Below, piece by piece: positions 36,401 through 47,901 of a DNA stretch of 57,859 nt. Source of the DNA: Leucogyrophana mollusca (lineage: Eukaryota > Basidiomycota > Agaricomycetes > Boletales); contig MU266512.1 of NCBI GenBank assembly GCA_021014945.1, positions 1 through 57,859 on the forward strand, written 5' to 3'. Under the pieces are notes generated by a model. It saw only the letters and a program-made list of their open reading frames with translations. It ran no database searches and had not been told where the DNA came from. Numbering within the stretch: position 1 is the first letter of the stretch; the number at the start of each line of letters is the position of its first letter. Made by a program: the position numbers and the translations under genes.

Positions 36401-39041
36401 CACCATGTACTTGTACGACAGCCGCTGAGAGAGAACCTACAGCATCGTGGTCAGGAAGTTGCCGGTGGCGCGAAGGGACTGACGTCGCGATATTTGATAT
36501 ATATGCCAACACCATCTCGTTGATTTTCCAACGCAAGGTATGTAAAGATCTGATGACAGTTTGATAATCCCGGCCCGTCGATGGCGCTCAGCAAGAAAAT
36601 CATCATCGAGAGCGGCGTCGCGGAAGGCCGTAAGTACGGCGCGTACGTGAAAATCGTCCCTGGCATGTCGCAACGCCACGAGTCCTGATCAAGGCGGTCT
36701 GCGACGATGTGACTCGGGGGTAATGGTGTGGGGGATGCCGCCGACCCGCTACGGAGATCTCCGGGCGCCCTTGCGGTAAGCTACAGAGCGCCAATCATCG
36801 CGCCCCGATGTGTGGCTGGCGAGCAAGGAACGTCGGACCGCACACGATACTTGTGTGTATGTGTATGTCAGCAGAAGTGCACGCGAAACCCAAAATCACG
36901 AGCGCGCACCCCTTCGCCCACGGCAACGGCCGACATCGCCAGGGGAAGACCTGTAAAGCCGTAGCGAGCTGTTACTGCAGCGCTCAAAATAACGCGAGAA
37001 GTCCACTGCGATCAACCCTGAGACTGAGAGTGAGATCGAAAGGATATGTTGTCGGTCACGAGGGCGCCGTCAATGTACTTATGTCCACGGAGTAGCATAG
37101 CTTTGAGAAGCTGCGAAGAGAATGTCGTCGGAGAGCGAGGACGCATAGAATAGATGATCCTCAGAAACAATTTGGGTTTTGCCAGGGGGTCTGTGGCGGA
37201 TAGAACCTGCGCACCGGCCAGAGGTACACCGAGGAACTGAAACGCGCAGGAACGAAGCCAGAGCTAAAATAGACAAAAGGTTCACTGGACAAGGGATTAG
37301 ACGCACAGAGGGCTGAAAGAAGGCAGGAGATGATATACCGCCGGTCTTGCGTCATAGGTCTTGGGAACGGCAGAGCAATTGAAACAGCGTGCGCTTGCTG
37401 TCACTGTCGGCCGGGGATATCGACGGAAAGTTCCTTGTCAATTCCAAGCCAGGAATAGGCTTCCTCCCAAGAGAGCCAAATGCAGGCTTACTTATTGAGC
37501 AGCGACTGGGATCTTCCGGGCGTCAGTCCTATGAGATCGGACGTGGTGCGACAGTGCGAGGATGTCGGTGGCTGCACGAGTGCGATCCGGGGGAGTGTTG
37601 GAAGAACTTCGCATCTACGCGTGCTGCTGATATAGGGATAGGAGGGTATCCTTCTGATGTGGCACGTTTAGACTACCTCGCGCAAGTGTTTATGTGGCAG
37701 TTATTCCGACTGCTAGGGGGATGTTGTGTTGTGAACGGACTCAACGGAGGCATCAGGTGGCACACCGCAAATTGCCGAGAGTTGTTGCAGTTGCCGAGTA
37801 AGAACGAAAATTTGAAGGTTTGCAATTCACTAGCACTTTACATATTCACGCGTCGACGTCCTCCCCATCTCTCTTACTTTTCCTCCGTTTGTAATTTCCA
37901 GCTTTATACTTCTCTGGTGGTTTTTACGTTGCCAACAAACACTGGAAACGGCGCAAAAACATGAAATAAACTCCAGGATCCTTTGCTGGGCGTTTCCGAG
38001 ACCTTATTTATCTGCGGTGCTCGGTGTGCACCGAGGCAATCCTATTTTTCATCTCTCGTCTTATCCAACTGTCTCTCGGCAAGACAAGATATGCCGGTGC
38101 TTCTCTACGGATAAGCCAACGAGGGATGTAACCGGTAAGTGACAACTTTCTGCACTGCTGGTTAATGTCGTCGCGTTAGTGGTCATTGTTGCGCAATGTC
38201 GCGCACACTCGGATTGCCATTGTTCTCTCGAATGTCAGTTGTGATCTGCAAAAATGTTGTGGCTGGATATCGACTTCCGGCGGTCCATTTTCCCAGCGAG
38301 TACAATTTTAGCAACGTCCAAGTGCTCGGTTTTAACGGGCGAGACCAACTAACTTCTGGGCATCAAATCGCTAGCTGGCTCGCGCAGTCCCAGTTATTGC
38401 ATGGAAGTGGTTGGATCTACTTCAGACACCGGATCCTGGTGCCGTGGAAGGACACTTTGCCTGGATGACTCGCGGCTCGGATTTCGGGAGCGTTGCCTCG
38501 TGTAGCGCGACTATAAATGCGACGTCTCTGAGTGGCCCAAGGCTCTCGGATTTCTTCCTTCGTCCCTGCTGCACTGTGGTGCCGCAACAGGCCGGATAGT
38601 AGATCTCTGAATGTCTATCTTTCCCCGCATCGGAAGCATGCACAGCTATTCATAGGTACGATGGTCTTCGATCGATAACTTGGCGGCAAAAGAGTTGATT
38701 TTGCTTCTTCTGCAGTGTTGCTCGCCTTGGGTTCATCGATGGTTGCCCAGGCCTCAGATAATTGCGGAGCAACGATGGATGCCAGACGACCCATCAACAT
38801 CAACCGCGGCTTGATGTTCGGCGCCTCAGGATTGCTGGCTATCGGCCTCGCTATCGACATCGATAACGAAGCCTAGATGAACCTTGCCGTTCAAATGTAG
38901 TTGAGAGATTGAAGGATCATACTCAGCCGGGTGGTGCCATATTCGGATCAAGATCCGCACTCCGCCTGCCCGGCACTATAAGTGGGTTGCCACAATCCCT
39001 ATCTTCCATACCTTTGCGCTTGGTACTTGTCATCTAGCACA
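33462..39041. other. 5.6-kb gene-poor region
   Basis: The first 900 bases are probably the 3' flank of the Ecl1-like gene. Beyond that no family is recognisable. The longest frame is plus 37389-37964 (191 codons, no motif). On the minus strand, 35501-35238 encodes a Cys-rich 87-codon frame (CQCIGTRVNATC ... CMNGPCCQW) that might be an exon of a small secreted Cys-rich protein, but no signal peptide exon was found. At 38779-38877 a short plus-strand frame starting MDARRPININR ends just before FKBP12. Nothing else is supported. Confidence 0.45.
38977..38982 (+). promoter_or_regulatory. TATA-like element of the FKBP12 gene
   Basis: TATAAG in ggcactataagtggg lies 60-65 bases before the FKBP12 start codon at 39042. 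The position suits a core promoter; no other element was identified. Confidence 0.45.
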
Positions 39042-39648
39042 ATGGTAGGTACCATCGTTGGATTTCGCGCATCATGCTTACCAGATGCCGCGTGCTTCAG
39101 TCCCTCGAAGTCAAAACGATATCACCCGGCGACGGCATCAACTTTCCCAAAGCCGGTGGTCAGTATCTCACGTCTATCGCCCGATGGCGCAGTCTTGGTT
39201 GAGATCGTGCTCGCATCGCTGCAGATAAAGTCACCATACATTATGTTGGGACCCTCCTAGACGGTACGAAGTTTGATTCGAGTCGGGATCGGTATGCATC
39301 GTGCTGTTGGACGTCGATGAGGGTGCTGAATACGCGTTCTGTGTTAGCGGGAAACCGTTTGTGACGGAGATCGGTCGCAGCAAGGTCATCAGAGGTTGGG
39401 ACGAGGGTATGCCTTTTATTGATGAGACATTTTCGCGATTGACGTTCGATCCAGGTGTCCCCAAACTGTCACTCGGGGAGAAAGCCGTGCTTACAGCACC
39501 CCCCGATTATGTATGCACTGCTTTCGTTATCGAGAACCTGGGTGATACTGAAGACACTTTACAGGCATACGGCGCTCGCGGCTTCCCACCGACCATCCCC
39601 GCAAACGCTACCCTGATATTCGAAGTCGAGCTACTGAAGATTAACTGA
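39042..39648 (+). CDS. FPR1: FKBP12-type peptidyl-prolyl isomerase
   Basis: Cytosolic prolyl isomerase and binding protein of FK506/rapamycin. Six exons (39042-39044, 39101-39158, 39225-39291, 39348-39406, 39455-39510, 39565-39648) close in phase to exactly 108 aa, the standard FKBP12 size. The first coding exon is the ATG alone; the intron follows directly (ATG|GTAGGT) and resumes at TCC CTC GAA. The drug/substrate pocket is intact: [16 protein letters not shown] (Tyr, Phe-Asp), KVIRGWDEG (Val-Ile, Trp), DYAYGARGF (Tyr) and the terminal FEVELLKIN. It lies immediately left of the duplicated mosaic and is not part of it. Confidence 0.95.
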
Positions 39649-39932
39649 TGACTATCACACGCGACCGTGTACGCTGGGAACGGGCTTTCTTTCGGCATAT
39701 TGAGACTACTTTGTGTTATAACGACTTTCAATCTGTATGTTCATCATCCATCACTCTCACCAAGCCTTGCGGGGCGCCCGTGTTGAACAGCGTCCGCGGT
39801 CCGGTTCTGCCCGCCACGGGAGCATATCGATGGCGATTCATCTGTGCGGTGCTTTTGCGATGCTGCGCAGGAGCATTTGGTGATGCTTTTCCCGTATTGC
39901 GCGACATTCTGATGATCGATTATCGCAGCTGA

Positions 39933-40340
39933 TCAGTCCAATCGCGTCTTTCTCTGTGGAAGGGCGGCTCGCCTTGTGCGACTGACTGAATGGCAGCGAG
40001 CGATTCCCTGTGCGAATCCCCCAGGGCGTCCAACAATATCTCGATTGTGTGCTCTGCGTGCGCGGTCGTCGTCACCGCTGGTGAACATGCAGCGTGTCAG
40101 CAAATGAATACCTTGGCTTGCGCTCCTTCCCCGCAGATCTTGTTCGACGTTCATTTCTCGCAGCTTCTGTCGAAGTTCGCTGAGCATAGAATCGTTCTTC
40201 GCTCGTCTTTCTTCGTCCTTCTCGCGCCTTGCCTCGCAGGCTTCCCTGGCTTCTGCGCATTTTTTCTGACCTTCTCTCAGCATATCGATGAGCTCGTTGA
40301 GCTTCCCCGGTATATTGTCATGTGTGCTTGCGTCCGTCAT
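39933..40340 (-). CDS. Coiled-coil reading frame, unknown
   Basis: An uninterrupted frame from the ATG at 40340 gives about 135 aa. The first 70 residues form a highly charged helix (KLNELIDMLREGQKK, EAREACEARREKDEERR, LSELRQKLREMN). The rest is Arg-rich and may be non-coding read-through. The same helix, without its start, recurs at about 47500-47780 in the second duplicated unit. It may be the detached first exon of a larger gene. No function can be given. Confidence 0.35.
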   Translation of the reverse strand: MTDASTHDNIPGKLNELIDMLREGQKKCAEAREACEARREKDEERRAKNDSMLSELRQKLREMNVEQDLRGRSASQGIHLLTRCMFTSGDDDRARRAHNRDIVGRPGGFAQGIARCHSVSRTRRAALPQRKTRLD

Positions 40341-40544
40341 GGCAAGCTGCACGTTAGATGCAAGTAGGGTTGTAAAGTAAAGAAGTAGAGTAATATAGTA
40401 TCAGCGGAATAACCTTGCAAGGACGAAACAGAACCCAAGTCTCGACCCAATCCATCACGCTCCCCGCGAACCAAAGATAGATCCCAACGGAACGCAAGCC
40501 CAGCACAGCACTCGGGAGGACACCGTGTCACCGGAGCGCGAGTC

Positions 40545-41500
40545 GCCGTAGTTAGATCACGGCGCGTGATGTCACCTCAGCCGTTCCACGTATCCCCCGC
40601 CGCCTCCCGCTTGTGCAGCCCCTCAGGCCCTCCCGCACGAGGCGGGACTGCTCGTGCAGCTCCGTCGACTCCGTAGGCGTCAGACTCCACCGCAGATCCA
40701 GTATCCTGTGGGCGAAACGATACATTATGATTAAGCTAGACCTCCCGGCGAAAAATTAAACGAGCGCACTGACAGTCGACAGGCCTGTGCACGACAGAGA
40801 CAGAGACGGGATCAACAACGGGTAAGGCAAGGCACGGGACAGGGGACGAGCAGGCTCACCAGAATATCCGACAATATCAGCGACTCGGAATAGGGAAGCC
40901 CGTGACCGTGGAGCACCACGTTCTCCCTTTCCCCGCCGTCAGCAAGTACTCACTCGGCACCGCGGACACGCGACAACTTAAAGGTTAACAGGCGCGGGAC
41001 TCACTGCAGGTAGAACGACGCGGTGACGAGGTTCAGGACTGACATGAACCCGAAGTTGAACAGACCTGCGCGTGCGTGTGTGGTGAGGTTGGGCGGAGTG
41101 CGGTTAAATAAGCTTTAAGGCTCGCCTTGGAACACAAAGACCCTCCCGAGCCGGCCCTCGACTCCCCGCTCGCGGAGTGCGTGCTGGAATACGTACGTAG
41201 CCCGGTGAGCGTCGTGCGGTCCCGTTACGGTGCGGGGGCAACTCGACTCACAAGCAGCACGAGACTCATCGCAAACGCGTCCAGAAAAAAACGTGAATAG
41301 CTAGTACCGTTACGCCAAATGTCAAACGCGCCTGGCGCGGCGAATATAACATTAACGGGACCACGCACGAATACCAGCATAGCACCCGTGAGCCCACGCA
41401 CGACACGACACAATTGAAGTTGAAGCGGAAGCTCACCGCCGGACGTTGGTGGGGGGGTCGTCCGTGATGGGGTCAGAGTTGGCGGGGTCATGTCGTTGGT
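40545..41500 (-). pseudogene. Relic of a multi-pass membrane protein (DUF6533-like), unit 1
   Basis: Minus-strand pieces look like exons of an agaricomycete DUF6533-type seven-helix protein: RNGTSYSRFFLDAFAMSLVLL (41300 area), LFNFGFMSVLNLVTASFYLQ (41040 area), HGLPYSESLILSDIL (40900 area) and ILDLRWSLTPTE (40700 area). Splice sites between them are only partly convincing and stops interrupt the frame, so I treat it as a relic. The family name rests on the overall pattern of the last helices and the ILAS..DLR-like end, and is tentative. Confidence 0.35.
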
Positions 41501-41539
41501 GGAATCAGAGGCGGTCGTGAGGTCATCGTCAGCACCCTG

Positions 41540-42132
41540 AGCCAGGACGAGCCACTCACGCGTGAACCAGAGGACGTTATCCGGGGCAATCTCGGTTTGA
41601 ACCTATATGAAAAGCGCGTCATAATGGAAAATAGCTACGCTATCACAGCGGCGCTGATAATCTCTCGGGAAATCCCTGTTGCGTTTCTCAGTACCATCCT
41701 GAGCATCGAGAGTCTCTGCAAACGGGAAATTTTGTTAGCGTGGTTATGCTCAATCCCGTCGCCCGTACTCGGTATCACCCAGGGTCTGCTAAAACCTGTC
41801 CCCCTCGCCATGCTCATGCTGCTCCTCCCTATTGCCCTGCGTCTGCTTGGCCGGTTTCGAGGGCATACCGACCAAATCCGGGCTCGAATTCATGACGCGC
41901 TACTCCATTCCAAGTTATCGTGGGTACACGATCCCCTTCCCCATGGATATTGCTGATGATTCTGGTAACAGCACTCACCCTTGATCATGACGCTCGGTCC
42001 AGGAAGATTCTCTGCACTACCATCGCTTCCGGGAACCCAACATCGATTCCTTCGCTCCTGGCACAATATGTACTCCAGGCATCAATTGTCTTGATCTTGA
42101 CGTACGCCCATCACGAGATATTTTCTTCATAA
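41540..42132 (+). pseudogene. CSC1/OSCA-like channel fragment, unit 1
   Basis: Encodes part of the RSN1_7TM domain of calcium-permeable stress-gated cation channels (CSC1 family): EPEDVIRGNLGLNLYEKRV, SYAITAALIISREIPVAFLS, then SLCKREILLAWLC, PLAMLMLLLPIALRLLGRF, and after a frameshift near 41890 GNPTSIPSLLAQ. No start, no N-terminal or C-terminal parts. Frame is broken relative to unit 2 by indels around 41888-41905. Clearly a fragment, not a working channel. Confidence 0.75.
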
Positions 42133-42226
42133 TCTACCCTCGCGTCGCGATTGCTCGAGAATCTGGGCCGCCAAACATAGAGACGTACATGTAACATACA
42201 TCGCCATATGTGCCAATATCATGGTC

Positions 42227-45200
42227 CTAGCACATCTCATCCTTTGGCCATGACGCCAGAAGTTCCGCCAGCAAGCTGATCACTGGAGTATCTGGCTTGT
42301 ACCCCTGAATTTTATCATGTACCTTTTGAACCCAATCCCTTGGGACAATGTTTGCGTGGGCCTTCCGGCATTTGCGCATAGATGCTATGATGGCGGGCAA
42401 AGCCTGTTCGTGTTCTTGAATTTTGTTCCCAGGTGAGAGACATAACTGAAACCAAGCAGAGCTGTGATGTCCTGAACGCAAGTCCAGATCAAAGGTATCA
42501 AAGAAACCTCGATCGGTGTCGCGAGCTTGAAGGGTTTCCGCGATCGCAATGAGATATACTGATAGCATGTGATAGCTGGCCCCGGTGTGTTTGGCAACGT
42601 CAAGACATCTATGGAAATGCCGGGCATCACGGAGATGATCGTCATAGACACCCCCAGAGTTCTGGGTGAGGGCGAATATGATTTGAAGGTAACAGAGATC
42701 CCGGTCTAAGTCAATGAACCTGTTGACAGAATCCGTAATGGTGGTACTGTCTGGAGGGTCTAAATTGGTTGTAACAGCGGAGTGAAGGGTTGCAATGAAG
42801 TCGGGAAACAAGCTCCGTATGGCATCTTTCGGGAAGCCCAGCACATTTCTGATCTCCCAAGCTGCGCGCAGAGCGCTATGGCGAATTCGGGTGGGCTGGT
42901 CTGGCCCCATCGCACGAATGATCGCGCCAACGAATGCGGGGGAATCTGCCCATTGGTGTATGTCACGGGCCTGAGAAAGCATGATGAATGTATCAGCGAC
43001 CGCAATGGGATCGCGCGCGTCATAGTGTTCGTTGAGGAAGCGGATCGCCCAGACAGGGCCATCTATGACTGGCCTACCACGATGGCCGCCATAGTTGGGA
43101 CGCCATCTTGTCCACCGGCCGTAGAGGTTGTCCCAATCGTGACCACAGCATGCCACACTGGCACTAAGGTGGAGAGCCGCTCGCGCTGTTCTCCACATGT
43201 CCGACCACTCCTCCTTGGACGTGGCGTCGTCGGGATCACTCAGCTCGTCGGTGGACCACAGCTTTCCCACCATCGACTGGCAAGTGCGCCAACCCCATTC
43301 CATCACTTCACAGCCACACTCTTTTGATCTACATGCACCGAAATCTGGCTCTATCCCCGCATCGAAGCAAAGGGACAGCGGCTGAAGAAGCCTCATCGCG
43401 TGAGATTCGACGTTCATGGGTGCTTCGGTGATCCGGCATGCTGTTGGTAGAATCTGCAGGGTTCGTCGAAGCAGCATCTCAGCCACTGAACTGTGGACAG
43501 AGAACTGATTGAATGACCCAGTCTAATGATTGACCTGCAAACTAACCCTTTATCGAACTTCACTAGCTCTCTCTTATCTACATCTATCCCCATCACAATA
43601 GCGGCGGACAGTAAGCAGTCGGCGAGAATCTTCCGGGGTGGGAAAGGGCGTGTAACCAGCCCTATGGTCGCCTCGACAGCCATTTGTCTCACCTCGTCCC
43701 CAGCCAGAACAGAGAGCAGGGGCGGCAAGAGATGTGATACCCATGTGCGACAGGTGTCTGGAACTTGGGGGAATCGATCATGACGCCCACTGAACAGAAG
43801 GACACCTATATCGCAGATAAATGCTGTGCTCCGGTCGTAGCAGTTGCGCCGGAGGCAGGCAAAGAGATGAAATAGACGGGGATGCCAGAATCCACCTCTC
43901 CAATAGGGTTTGAATTTGAGGTACGACCTATTGCAGTACAGGTGCACCAGTGCTTTGCCGCAAGCAAGCGCTCGTTCCTGTCCCAAGGGTGCAAGCTGCC
44001 ACCCCCCGGAGGTGTCCGCAATGGAAACGAAGCATCCCATGAAGGCATCGCACAGCTGCAGATATGCAGGCAAGATATCAAGCTCGACCGGCCACTCTAC
44101 GTCGGGTACCATCCTGGCTGCAGTCGCAATGACCTCCGGGTCAGTGGATGTCTCGATAAGCCATACTATTGCTGGGACGGCGAGTTTATCAGCGGAACGG
44201 ACAGGAATCTCCAGTTTCAGTGGGGTCTGTGGGAGAGGTACTGATGCTGGCGAGGATTCCAGGGCCGTTAGACCGAAATCGACTGGTGCTCCCCGATGTG
44301 TTACCATTCTCCAGAAGGGCCCAACCTGGAAAACGGTTTGATGGGCTGCTAGAAAACGTCGAAAGCGTCGAAAATATTGATACACAAAGAAAGCCGGTAG
44401 CAAGACGATGGCGACTGCACCCTCTCTCTTTTCCCAGGCATTCCTTGCTTTATCACGGAAGTAACGAAGCAGAGGTCTCCAGAATGCTTCTCGAATCATT
44501 GCAATTATTGTCGACGGAGGGGTTTGGAAGGGGCAATCGGGCGAGATTAATGATGCAACCGTAATCGAAATGTAAAAGAGGATGCCGAGAGCCATGGTTC
44601 CGATCACAACAGCGCCAACAGTCGTCTGCTCGGTCCACACAAACGCAGAAAGGGCGACACCGAACAAAAGGAGCGAAATCTGCAATAAAACGGGAAGCAC
44701 TTCTAGCACAGCGTGGAAATGCCATGCTATGAAGCTGTTGAGCTTCTGCTGTCGGCGCATGGCGCGCTCGTCAACTGTCCCAGTTCCGCGGCGGCGGTAA
44801 TGCCCCAACCACTGTTTGCCTAGCACAGCGCCCAACGCAGCGAGAAGGCTCGCAGAAAGACTGGCGTATATAAGGGACTGTACCCAAATCACTGTGGAAC
44901 CCGGACCGTTCGCGGGAAGATCGAAGTTCTGGTCAGCAAAGGCGGTGGTGTTGGCGGTGTGGATCAACTGCATCAGGAGGACGTTTGTGGTGGCAGTCGG
45001 ATCGGCGCTGAAGCTTGACTGCATAGAAGTGATGAAGGTCGTGCTAACAGCGGAAAAGAGACCAGACTGAAGGCGGGTTTAAGGAGCAGTCTCAAGGAGA
45101 TCAGTGGCGAAACGCTCACGAAGATCAGGACGATGTCCATGTCGTCCTTGTACTTCTCAAGGAATTCCGAGTCATAATCTTCTGCCTCGCGTTTGTAGGT

Positions 45201-45437
45201 CGCCCAGAAACGAGACTTGGGATCGTTCCCGCTCTGTTGGGCGATCGAGGATTCTTTGAGGGTTTGGAGTATTTGCTGGAGGAGATGCTGTGACCTGGAA
45301 GGAAATATGAGTGCAAGGAGAGAATACGCGCTTTTCTCTTACTGAGTGTCTGCCCCGATTCCTGATTGTCCACCGTCCGCATGTTGGCGGTTGCTAGAAT
45401 CCGAAGGTGGGGGGCCTGTGTCCGTGATGAATGCCAT
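42227..45437 (-). CDS. DUF6535 membrane protein (complete)
   Basis: Member of the DUF6535 family, abundant in wood-decay agaricomycetes and of unknown function. Exons 45437-45343, 45294-45120, 45066-43535 and 43490-42227 close in phase to 1021 aa. The DUF6535 module is residues about 55-270: RFWATYKREAEDYDSEFLEKYKDDMDI, SGLFSAVSTTFITSMQ, SLIYASLSASLLAALGAVLGKQWL and further helices near 208-233 and 238-264, so about four membrane segments. The remaining 750 residues are soluble-looking and helical, with Cys-rich spots, and end ELLASWPKDEMC. The intron 43491-43534 is 44 nt; reading through it gives a premature stop, and splicing restores one long frame. A TATATA element is on the minus strand at 45482-45477, about 40 bases upstream of the ATG. 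The gene looks intact. Confidence 0.82.
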
Positions 45438-45954
45438 GGGTGAGAAAGTGGGGACCTGCCATCGATTTGGAGGCACTATATAGACGCGCTGAGCGTCAGT
45501 GCCAGGAACATCAGAAAAAGCCTTTGGAAGCGCGCCTATCACGACGGGTAAACACGAACATGGCAATGGCCAATCTCCACCTGTGAGGTCGTTTTCTGAC
45601 CTTGTGCAATCTCAGGCTGCTGGACATGGATCGGCGCATTACATGTCGAACCATTATTGCAAGGTTCTGAGCACTGATTACATAACACAGTGAATGGCTT
45701 GTCTGTCCTCTCTTCCCTTCCTCCATTTCCTTTGCGCCGTTCTTTTATTCACCCTAATGCTTACCCCAACCCCCCATTTACTCATCATCTCACTTTCATG
45801 TCACCCCCTCTTTCTCTCACCACGAAATAACGATTACCATCATCACTTGTACTGCATTGATTCTTCTCTTGTCGCAGTGCCTCATTCGATGTTTGCTGCA
45901 CACCGATCTAATGGGAAATAGGTCAGGAAACGCGAATGAGGACGAGCGTCGGAT

Positions 45955-46490
45955 GAGCATGACCCTTGCGCAACTTGGCCAGGCGGGGAGGAGGGTTCCA
46001 TGTAGGTGGTGCTGCATCTCGCCCAGAGCATGCGCGATATGCAGGAGACCGAAGCGCGCGATGGGGGTGCACGTCGAGGGCTCGGACGACGAGCACACCA
46101 CGCAGAAGCAGTTCGGATGCACCTGCAGGGGTGGCTGCCCGCGGACGAACTACCGTATCCCATGCAATCGCAAGCCCCCGCGCAGCAGTCTGACAAAGCC
46201 CTCTCGCAGGCGAGGCGGGCGCCCCATGAGCCACGTTGGAGAGCGACACTCGCAAGGGCCGGAGGGTGACCCCGTCTGACACTGACTGCGCTCGGCTCCG
46301 TGGCTGTGGCTCACCACGCGCTTCTACATGGGTTACCGCGGATCCTCTTCCTCGTCCACCGCACCCCGGGTATTCGAGCCCAGCAGCCGCCGCGCTCGAG
46401 CAGTCGTCACTCGGGGACGGGCTGCTCGACGAGACGCACGAGGACGAGGGGGACGGGACGCGTATACTATGGTCTTTCTTCTTTGAATAG
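45955..46490. pseudogene. Relic of a Cys-rich protein gene, unit 1
   Basis: GC-rich sequence repeated in units 2 and 3. Plus-strand reading gives FGCTCRGGC, comparable to YGCTCNRCAEGWPPPRM in unit 3 (53447-53500). That CTCxxC..W..PRM pattern resembles a segment found in some agaricomycete ankyrin-repeat proteins (from memory, tentative). Frames are broken in all three copies. I cannot exclude that it is non-coding. Confidence 0.25.
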
Positions 46491-46746
46491 GGATAATGCT
46501 GTCAATCGAAGTCCCACTGCGAAATATACACCAGAGCTCTCCACGGTACACCTTTAGGCTGCAAATTTCAAGTTGGACTGGGCCGACGACTAGACTTGCC
46601 AATTACGCTTGGTTTTACGGGCCAGTACGAATGCAAGCCATCCTACAGTCGGTCCAGCACGGCACGGCCCTCGGAGGGCACCGCGTCGCCGGAGCGCGAG
46701 CTCCCGTCAGCTACATCACGGCGCGTTGCGTGACGTCACCGACACC

Positions 46747-47220
46747 TCAGCCATTCCACGTATCCCCCGCCGCCTCCCGCTCGTGCAGCCCCCGCAGGCC
46801 CTCCCGCACGACGCGGGACTGCTCGTGCAGCTCCATCGACTCTGTGGGCGTCAGACTCCGCCGTAGATCGAGCATCCTGTGGGCGGATGGGATGTGCGTT
46901 ATGATTATGATTATGATTGAGCTAGCCCCCCAGCGAGAAATGGAAGAAATGAGCGCACCGACAGTCGACAGGCCTGTGCACGACAGAGACAGAGACGGGA
47001 TTAACGACGGGCCGGACGCGGGTGAGGGACAGGGGACGAGCAGGCTCGCCAGAATATCCGACAATACCAGCGACTCGGAATAAGGAAGCCCGTGGCCGTG
47101 GAGCATCACGCTGCATCTCGTCCTCCCTTGCCCCGCCGTCAGTAAGTACTCACTCAGCACCGGAACATGCGACTTTAAAGAGGTGCAGGACTCACTGCGG
47201 GTAGACGAGGTTCAGGACAG
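46747..47220 (-). pseudogene. Relic of a multi-pass membrane protein (DUF6533-like), unit 2
   Basis: Shorter version of the unit 1 relic: GHGLPYSESLVLSDILAS (about 47110-47040) and RMLDLRRSLTPTESMELHEQ (about 46875-46815), ending AAGDTWNG with a stop. The upstream helices are missing except for a degenerate remnant near 47200. The intervening stretch holds an ATGATT repeat at about 46899-46917 that is not expanded in unit 1. Confidence 0.35.
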
Positions 47221-47499
47221 TGTGCGGAAACTGATTAGGGCGGGCTTAGGGACGGGTCGCGGTGCCGGAATGATCTAGCGTTCCGGGTGGTGAGGGAGCG
47301 GGTGGGACTGTCACTGTCGGAGGAGGGGCGGTGGGGCCCGTGTTATGAGTTTGAGGGGCGTTTGCGGATGGGGTCGGGGTTGAGGCTGTTGTCGCATGAG
47401 CCACGCAGTGTGACAGGAACTTGTGGCGTACCAACCATCCGCCCCTTGTATTCGTCCAACAAAACACAATGCATCGTCTAATTCTACACCCCTACATCG

Positions 47500-47780
47500 C
47501 CCCCCCTCAGAACACCCGCCCGCCCACCCACCTACGCCTCCCACGGGGTCCAACAATATCTCGATTGTGTGCTCTGTGTGCGCGGTCGTCGTCACCGCTG
47601 GTGAACGTGCAGCGTGTCGGCAAATGAATGCATCCCTTGGCTTGCGTTCCTTCCCCGCAGATCTTGTCCCACGTTCATTCTCGCAGATTCTGTCGAAGTT
47701 CGCTCATCATAGAATCGTTCTTCGCATGTCTTTCCTCGTCCTTCTTAGCCTTGGACTCAGACTCCGCCATCGAGTACCAG
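47500..47780 (-). pseudogene. Coiled-coil relic, unit 2
   Basis: Homologous to the helix-coding frame at 40340-39933. Here a frame starting MAESESKAKKDEERHAK runs only about 31 codons (SELRQNLRE, then stop near 47678). It lies directly upstream of, and divergent from, the terpene synthase relic. Confidence 0.4.
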
Positions 47781-47901
47781 GATGAACCCCGACCTATCTG
47801 TCCAAGCGAATGGATAAATTGTGGACGTTTTCGTTGACCTCCCATAGGTCCCACTGATTCGACCCTCGGGCTGTAGATTCGTTGTGCCTACCGAGACGAA
47901 G

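Larger units (their letters stand above)
40005..46620. repeat. Segmental duplication, unit 1
   Basis: Long stretches recur in unit 2 with clear but imperfect similarity: 40025-40170 with 47540-47700, 40520-41060 with 46675-47220, 41590-42130 with 48960-49458, 42227-44490 with 49554-51832, 45665-46490 with 51870-52650, and 46500-46610 with 53045-53155. Blocks are colinear except that the first two are in swapped order in unit 2. Boundaries are approximate. Identified by eye from shared strings such as gtccaacaatatctcgattg. Confidence 0.8.

Noticed and set aside
37389..37964. 191-codon plus-strand frame in the gene desert
   Set aside because: Open but without any recognisable motif, domain or intron structure; kept only as a remark.
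38615..38877. Overlapping frames on both strands just before FKBP12
   Set aside because: Both readings are plausible short frames but neither resembles a family; position suggests promoter/5' flank.
43414..43500. Apparent frameshift in the complete DUF6535 gene
   Set aside because: Resolved by a 44-nt intron (43491-43534) that restores the frame; the same splice also works in the second copy.
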